The notes below the pieces were generated by a model that worked only from the letters and a program-made list of their open reading frames with translations, was not told the DNA's origin and made no database searches. A program made the position numbers and the translations under genes. 12,500 bases of DNA from contig KV908373.1 of NCBI GenBank assembly GCA_002005505.1, positions 307,501 through 320,000 on the forward strand, written 5' to 3'. Shown in pieces: positions 8,978 to 12,500 of this stretch. Positions within the stretch are counted from its first letter, which is position 1, and every line of letters starts with the position of its first letter. This stretch comes from Botryococcus braunii. Lineage: Eukaryota > Chlorophyta > Trebouxiophyceae.

Positions 8978-9058
<81 letters not shown>

Positions 9059-12000
9059 TAGAGGACTGCAATGGATCCTGCCCCTGGTGCAACCCTCTGG
9101 CACTCGCCAGTGTGAACACCGCCTCAAGTGAGTCATCTCTAGGTGTTCCGCTTTGAGAATGCTCTTTCGTACTTTACTGGGATGTTCCAGTCATAGAAAC
9201 AAACCGAGGTGGAGAGGAAGCACCTGGTTGCCAGCAAGGACTTGGAGAATGCCCCTTCATGGATCCACTTCGTAGCAGACCACTTCTCCCCTGCCCCATC
9301 ATAACATATCCAATATTAGCCAAAAGTCAGAGATACGGCAGTTGTCACCAACAGATGTGCTTCGATGAACCTAGTTGTTGACACTCCTCTCTGCAATGGC
9401 GTCAGATGTCCACAACATAGAATCCGTGGTCCATGTTCTTTGTTGAACAGAATCTAAATGAGATTGAGCACTCAACCAGGTTTATTTGTCAGCCTTAACG
9501 AGTCATTGTGCACCTGCGTATGGCTTGCCTTTGCTCAATAGTCTTAGGCAAGTTCAAGAGGTCAGCAGTTCTGATGTCATGGCCGTCACTTGAGCTGATT
9601 CTCTACTTAAACAAGCTAAACCTCGCTGTCCTGAGGCGGAAAGACTTATGACTCACTTTTCACATGTTAGCTAGCCAATTTGCTGCAAATCTGACAGAAT
9701 GACTCTTACTTGAGGCCCTCTCAAACGTTGTTCAGATATGACGTAAGCATTGCACATCGATGGAAGTATATGAGTCTTTCCTAAGTGGTGGGGGAAAAAA
9801 GAGGGGGATGGGGAAAGACCTTTCAAGGTTGGACAGCTGCCGTGCAATGATGCAAAATCCAACTCATGGTCATTGTCCATACTGTTCCCAAAACAAAAAC
9901 ACACAACATGAGTCTTGCTTCTCAGCATCCTTTGCCGCTATGCAAGCACAGCCAAATGATGCAACCTTGTTCAATTTCCATATCTCATTGCGAGTGGATG
10001 ACCCAAATATTTTGTGAAAGGACCACTACACTTTGAATCACCCCACATCCCTTCCAGTGTCCCCAAAGTGTGAAAGAGAAAAAAACGTCACCACGTCCAC
10101 TGCCTGAAAATCTTAGGCAAAAATGCATTGGAGGACCCGCAAGGATTAGATTCTTTGATCACCATATTGTGCTGTGATAAACCATGTTAGTTCTTGCAAA
10201 CTCCCCACCATCCACAGTCGTGCTGAGACTGCAACTGCAGACTACATGCCTACGACACAGGAGTCAAGGAGTCTAGCATCCGGCAACCTGAAAAGTAGGA
10301 TGACATAACAGTCATTCTAAATGGGCGCGGGATTTGAAAAATAAGTATGGGCAAGAGGGAGAACCTGTAGAACAGCAGGGCATCGCCCTTCTTTGCCTTC
10401 ACAGCCAAGCCCTTGAGTGCGCACTTTGACCACCCTGGGCCCGTTACCTTCCTGCCAGCATTGGGGAAAATAGTTTCCCCGCCTTCCTCCGGGGTGCTCC
10501 TGAACCCCCACATCTACGTTATACAGGTCCTACAAGTGGCTCTGACACATTTTTCAAGATCTGCCGACAACCCCATAAACTCACTCCTGAAATTGAGTCT
10601 GTCTGATTTTGACGGCATAGATGCACTGGTACGGCAATGCTGCATCGTTAACCCCAGAGAACTCCTTGATGTGGAAAAAGATTGGTTTGTGCAAACATGC
10701 TATCACACGGGATGCACCAGGGCAATTGTGGGAACCCGTCCTCCGAGTTTAGCACATTGAATGGGAAAACAACATTGTCACGCTTTAACTTATGCCTTGT
10801 CGAGCACCAGCCATCCACATTTGACAGCAACCAGCCATCCACAGTAGCCAAAACCCACCTGATTGAATGAGCCTGTATTTGGTGAAGCCATCATAATGCG
10901 CCCCCCCCCCCCCCCCCCGCGGGGGGAACGGCCCCCGCCCAACGAATTGTGGGCAAACAACCACACACTCAACATGGTAAGCCCTTTCAACTATGCCCTC
11001 TCTTTCCTTCCTTGCCACTCCCTAGAGAGCCAGTGCTCGTGCATGCATGCCAATCTGCGAACCAGATTATATCGGACGGGTACAAGGGAGGAGGAGCGCA
11101 CAAGTACATCAAGACAGTGGCAACGCGTTGCCCGCCAGTCTCAGCACGTGCATTATACTTGTCATGAAAAAAATCGTGATGCGGCTCGTACTTCTGGCCA
11201 TTGACATAGTGAAGCACCTGCAGCAGCAGCGTCTGTCAACATATTGACATCGTCCTTTCTCAAAGTCATCATCCACAATTACCAAAGCTTGTAAGGAAAA
11301 GGTTCATTGCGCGTGGATGCTTGCGCATGCATTAAACCCCAGTCCAAGTTGAATGCTTGTACTATCAGAGCAATAGTAATGGGTTATCCAAAATGCATAC
11401 GTGTACATGTGAACAGTGGGATGCAAGGACATTGTCATGCTCGCATCTTTCCAAGCTTTGTCTTCTCAGACTTGACAGGCTCGAATAATGACCTGAATCC
11501 CTTCGCCATTTTCCTCAGGAAAGTGAGTAGCGACTGCAATCCGCTCCTCGATACCCTGGATGACAGAATCCTCGTGGGGACCAAAGAAGGTGCCTGTTGA
11601 AGTCCGCACTGTGCTTGCAATGCTTTTGCCAGTTTCATTGTCGACCACAGTGCTGTTCATCATCTTTGGTGAAGCCTGTCCAAGACGCCAGCAATCAACT
11701 GCCAGTAAACCTAAACTTCAAGGTTTCCATGCATAAAAAATAGGCTGCAGCACAAACACGCAAAAAAGGGGTTCACATCCTAAGGCCGCTCTATTTCAAC
11801 GGCATTTTCAACTCTGCTGTTTGTTAACAAGCGCTCCTGGTCACAAGCCCAGACTTGTCTACAGCGCTTCAAGCTCAGGTGATGGGCGGTTCATGTTGTA
11901 GACATTCTGAACATCCCAGTGATGAGAGTATCATATCTAATAAACCATTGCACTGCTCAAGGGGTGAGATTTGCAGCGGGGATCCCATCCCAAACCAGGG

Positions 12001-12175
12001 TAATGGCGCCTTCTCTATTAGTCTGCCTTGCCAGCTTGGTTTTCGGTAAAGTACATGTGCTTGGGCATGTGCTCACCTTACTGACTAGATGATCACACTC
12101 CTCGTGTGACAGAAAACTCTTGAGCAGAAAGGCTCTGGGCTTCCAGCTCAATTCCTCAATGTGCCCATCCCACCC
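8215..12175 (-). CDS. Prolyl 4-hydroxylase with C-terminal ShKT domain, 5' end missing (exons 12175-12077, 11675-11493, 11217-11102, 10499-10365, 9881-9820, 9290-9224, 8371-8215)
   Basis: The enzyme hydroxylates peptidyl proline using 2-oxoglutarate, O2 and Fe(II), normally in the ER/Golgi, on hydroxyproline-rich cell-wall glycoproteins in green organisms. The seven exons join in exact phase into 272 residues. Fragment numbering: ELSWKPRAFLL (9-19) opens the P4H domain; Fe ligands are H107-x-D109 in YEPHHDFF and H191 in SLHGSCP; the 2-oxoglutarate lysine is K201 in GEKWSATKWIH. C159 and C194 match conserved family cysteines. An ShKT domain (C224-C258, six Cys) follows, as in several land-plant P4Hs. 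All catalytic residues are present, so an active enzyme is likely. The N-terminal signal anchor typical of the family is not in these exons. It is convergent with the Tudor-like gene. Confidence 0.95.
8769..8836. repeat. (TG)34 microsatellite
   Basis: 68 bases of uninterrupted TG on the + strand, ending in TGTGTGCACACGC. It lies in the last P4H intron and is the inverted partner of the AC run at 8981-9055. Confidence 0.97.
8894..8911. repeat. C18 homopolymer in the last P4H intron
   Basis: Eighteen consecutive Cs lie in the spacer between the TG and AC runs. Some open frames here read it as a proline or glycine string; these are artefacts. Confidence 0.92.
8938..9055. repeat. (AGAC)n / degenerate CA / (AC)37 repeat block
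   Basis: The block begins with AGACAGACAGACAG (about 8940-8954), passes through ACAAAC variants and ends in an uninterrupted AC run of 75 bases (8981-9055). The pure run is the reverse complement of the (TG)34 run 144 bases away. Confidence 0.95.
9224..9290 (-). CDS. Prolyl 4-hydroxylase exon with 2-oxoglutarate-binding lysine
   Basis: 67 bases, from GGGGCAG| to CAACCAG|GTGCTT, entered in phase 1 and left in phase 2. It encodes (G)EKWSATKWIHEGAFSKSLLAT. The K of EKW is ten residues after the distal iron histidine in the previous exon, the spacing of the 2-oxoglutarate lysine in green P4Hs. It is too short to stand out by length. Confidence 0.92.
9820..9881 (-). CDS. Prolyl 4-hydroxylase exon with distal iron histidine
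   Basis: 62 bases, from TTGGGAACAG| to TTGAAAG|GTCTTT, entered in phase 2 and left in phase 1. It encodes (S)MDNDHELDFASLHGSCPTLK(G). SLHGSCP contains the third iron ligand and a conserved cysteine. The join with the upstream exon restores the family pattern FYS-x(n)-D-x-x-SLHG. Confidence 0.93.
10365..10499 (-). CDS. Prolyl 4-hydroxylase exon with EEGGETIFP motif
   Basis: 135 bases, from GGTTCAG| to TTCTACAG|GTTCTC, entered and left in phase 2. It encodes (L)STPEEGGETIFPNAG, then VTGPGWSKCALKGLAVKAKK and GDALLFY. EGGET and KxGDALLF are hallmark core strands of the dioxygenase fold, and the WSKC segment carries a conserved cysteine. The stretch resembles the green-algal enzymes closely. Confidence 0.95.
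10901..10926. repeat. C18 run followed by GCG6
   Basis: Eighteen Cs (10901-10918) run directly into GCGGGGGG, allowing a C/G hairpin. It sits in the P4H intron between exons 11217-11102 and 10499-10365. Confidence 0.9.
11102..11217 (-). CDS. Prolyl 4-hydroxylase exon with H-x-D iron-binding motif
   Basis: 116 bases, from CTGCTGCAG| to TGTACTT|GTGCGC, entered in phase 0 and left in phase 2. It encodes VLHYVNGQKYEPHHDFFHDK and, further on, TGGQRVATVLMY. H-H-D in EPHHDFF gives two iron ligands; the middle residue is often Y in relatives. GGQR-x-ATxLMYL is diagnostic for the family. Confidence 0.96.
11493..11675 (-). CDS. Prolyl 4-hydroxylase exon, substrate-loop region
   Basis: 183 bases, 61 codons, phase 0 at both ends, from CTTGGACAG| to GGGATTCAG|GTCATT. 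It encodes ASPKMMNSTVVDNETGKS, then STVRTSTGTFF and later FPEENGEGIQ. The pattern STVVD-x-x-TGKS-x-x-S-x-VRTS-x-GTF is typical of plant and algal P4Hs, where it forms a substrate-binding loop. Confidence 0.95.
12077..12175 (-). CDS. Prolyl 4-hydroxylase exon, start of the catalytic domain
   Basis: 99 bases, 33 codons, phase 0, from GATATGCAG| to GTCAGTAAG|GTGAGC. It encodes GWDGHIEELSWKPRAFLLKS then FLSHEECDHLVSK, the canonical N-terminal edge of the P4H domain. An in-frame ATG at 12181-12179 sits just before the acceptor and could start a short, anchor-less form, but the CAG acceptor and the lack of a signal sequence favour an internal exon. Confidence 0.92.
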
Positions 12176-12370
12176 CTGCATATCCGTGTAAACACACGCA
12201 CGTCATTGGCTTTGATTTTGATTTTAAACTGGTGAAATCCGTTGTCATTGTTGAAAGTACAACAAAAAGTCCTCAAAAGAATGGAGCGCATCTTGGCCCG
12301 CTTCGGTCGCAACAGTATGCAAAAACAAAAACACGGGTGACACCCCTGTCCACTGCTTCGATGCCCTTAC

Positions 12371-12463
12371 ATCACGGAAACCCAAGATTCTTACTCGTGA
12401 AAATTGAAATTCAGGTAATATTGTAGTGGTTAGTTCTCTCTGAACTTCCAAAGACACAACATT
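12371..12463 (-). CDS. Candidate upstream exon of the prolyl 4-hydroxylase gene
   Basis: The open frame below a TGA at 12466-12464 offers two good donors in phase 0: CACGA|GTAAGA (exon end 12395) and CGTGAT|GTAAGG (exon end 12371). Either would join exon 12175-12077 in phase. The peptide (RELTTTILPEFQFSR and a few more residues) is not recognisable, but the region before the catalytic domain is poorly conserved in this family. No ATG is in frame, so the true start would lie beyond the window. Confidence 0.25.
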
Positions 12464-12500
12464 TCACAAGGCAAGCCCTTCAGTCCCCTTGTCAAGTGCT

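Larger units (their letters stand above)
8372..9223 (-). other. Prolyl 4-hydroxylase last intron, 852 bases
   Basis: It runs from CAG|GTGCTT (donor at 9223) to TTGATGCAG (8372) and separates the catalytic domain from the ShKT domain. It contains an (AC)n run, a C18 run and a (TG)n run. If retained, the frame runs 28 codons to TAG at 9141-9139, giving a protein without the ShKT domain. Confidence 0.88.

Noticed and set aside
8722..9156. Several open frames of Cys-Val or Thr-His repeats
   Set aside because: They are simple translations of TG/AC microsatellites inside the last P4H intron.
9139..9223. C-terminal extension of P4H reading through the exon donor to TAG as the normal protein end
   Set aside because: The donor CAG|GTGCTT joins in phase to an exon with a complete ShKT domain, which is the known companion of plant P4Hs; the read-through is kept only as a possible minor form.
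10413..10760. 115-codon + strand open frame opposite a P4H exon
   Set aside because: It is antisense to the EEGGETIFP exon, whose coding strand is firmly set by family motifs.

Overview
The window looks like nuclear DNA of a green-lineage eukaryote, most likely a green alga (chlorophyte or streptophyte). The reasons are genes split into many short exons by 0.2-1.7 kb GT-AG introns, introns full of long dinucleotide and G/C homopolymer tracts, and a prolyl 4-hydroxylase whose motifs match the plant and green-algal enzymes. No species can be named from the sequence alone. There are no bacterial operons, tRNA or rRNA genes, CRISPR arrays or recognisable transposons.

Two protein-coding genes face each other tail to tail. 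On the + strand, from 195 to about 4.3-4.7 kb, is a gene for a nuclear, Tudor-like protein. It starts with a tiny exon (MGKSKGGGSK). A Tudor-like fold is split precisely across exons 2 and 3, and a long lysine/alanine/proline-rich disordered tail follows. Exons 1-3 and the start of exon 4 join in phase. The 3' end is unresolved because the best donor of exon 4 does not match the phase of the most plausible next exon.

On the - strand, from 12175 down to 8215, is a prolyl 4-hydroxylase gene whose 5' end lies outside the window or in an uncertain exon near 12.4 kb. Seven exons reassemble in perfect phase into 272 residues. They contain the complete 2-oxoglutarate/Fe(II) dioxygenase core (H-x-D, distal H, 2-oxoglutarate-binding K) followed by a six-cysteine ShKT domain on its own last exon. 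This enzyme would hydroxylate prolines in secretory-pathway proteins such as cell-wall hydroxyproline-rich glycoproteins.

Between the two 3' ends (about 4.9-8.17 kb) no gene can be supported beyond possible 3' UTRs and one candidate exon end near 5.2 kb. The introns carry a (CA)43 run, a facing (TG)34/(AC)37 pair that could form a long hairpin just upstream of the ShKT exon, three 18-base G or C runs, and paired polypyrimidine/polypurine tracts. The two genes share no evident pathway; their adjacency seems incidental.
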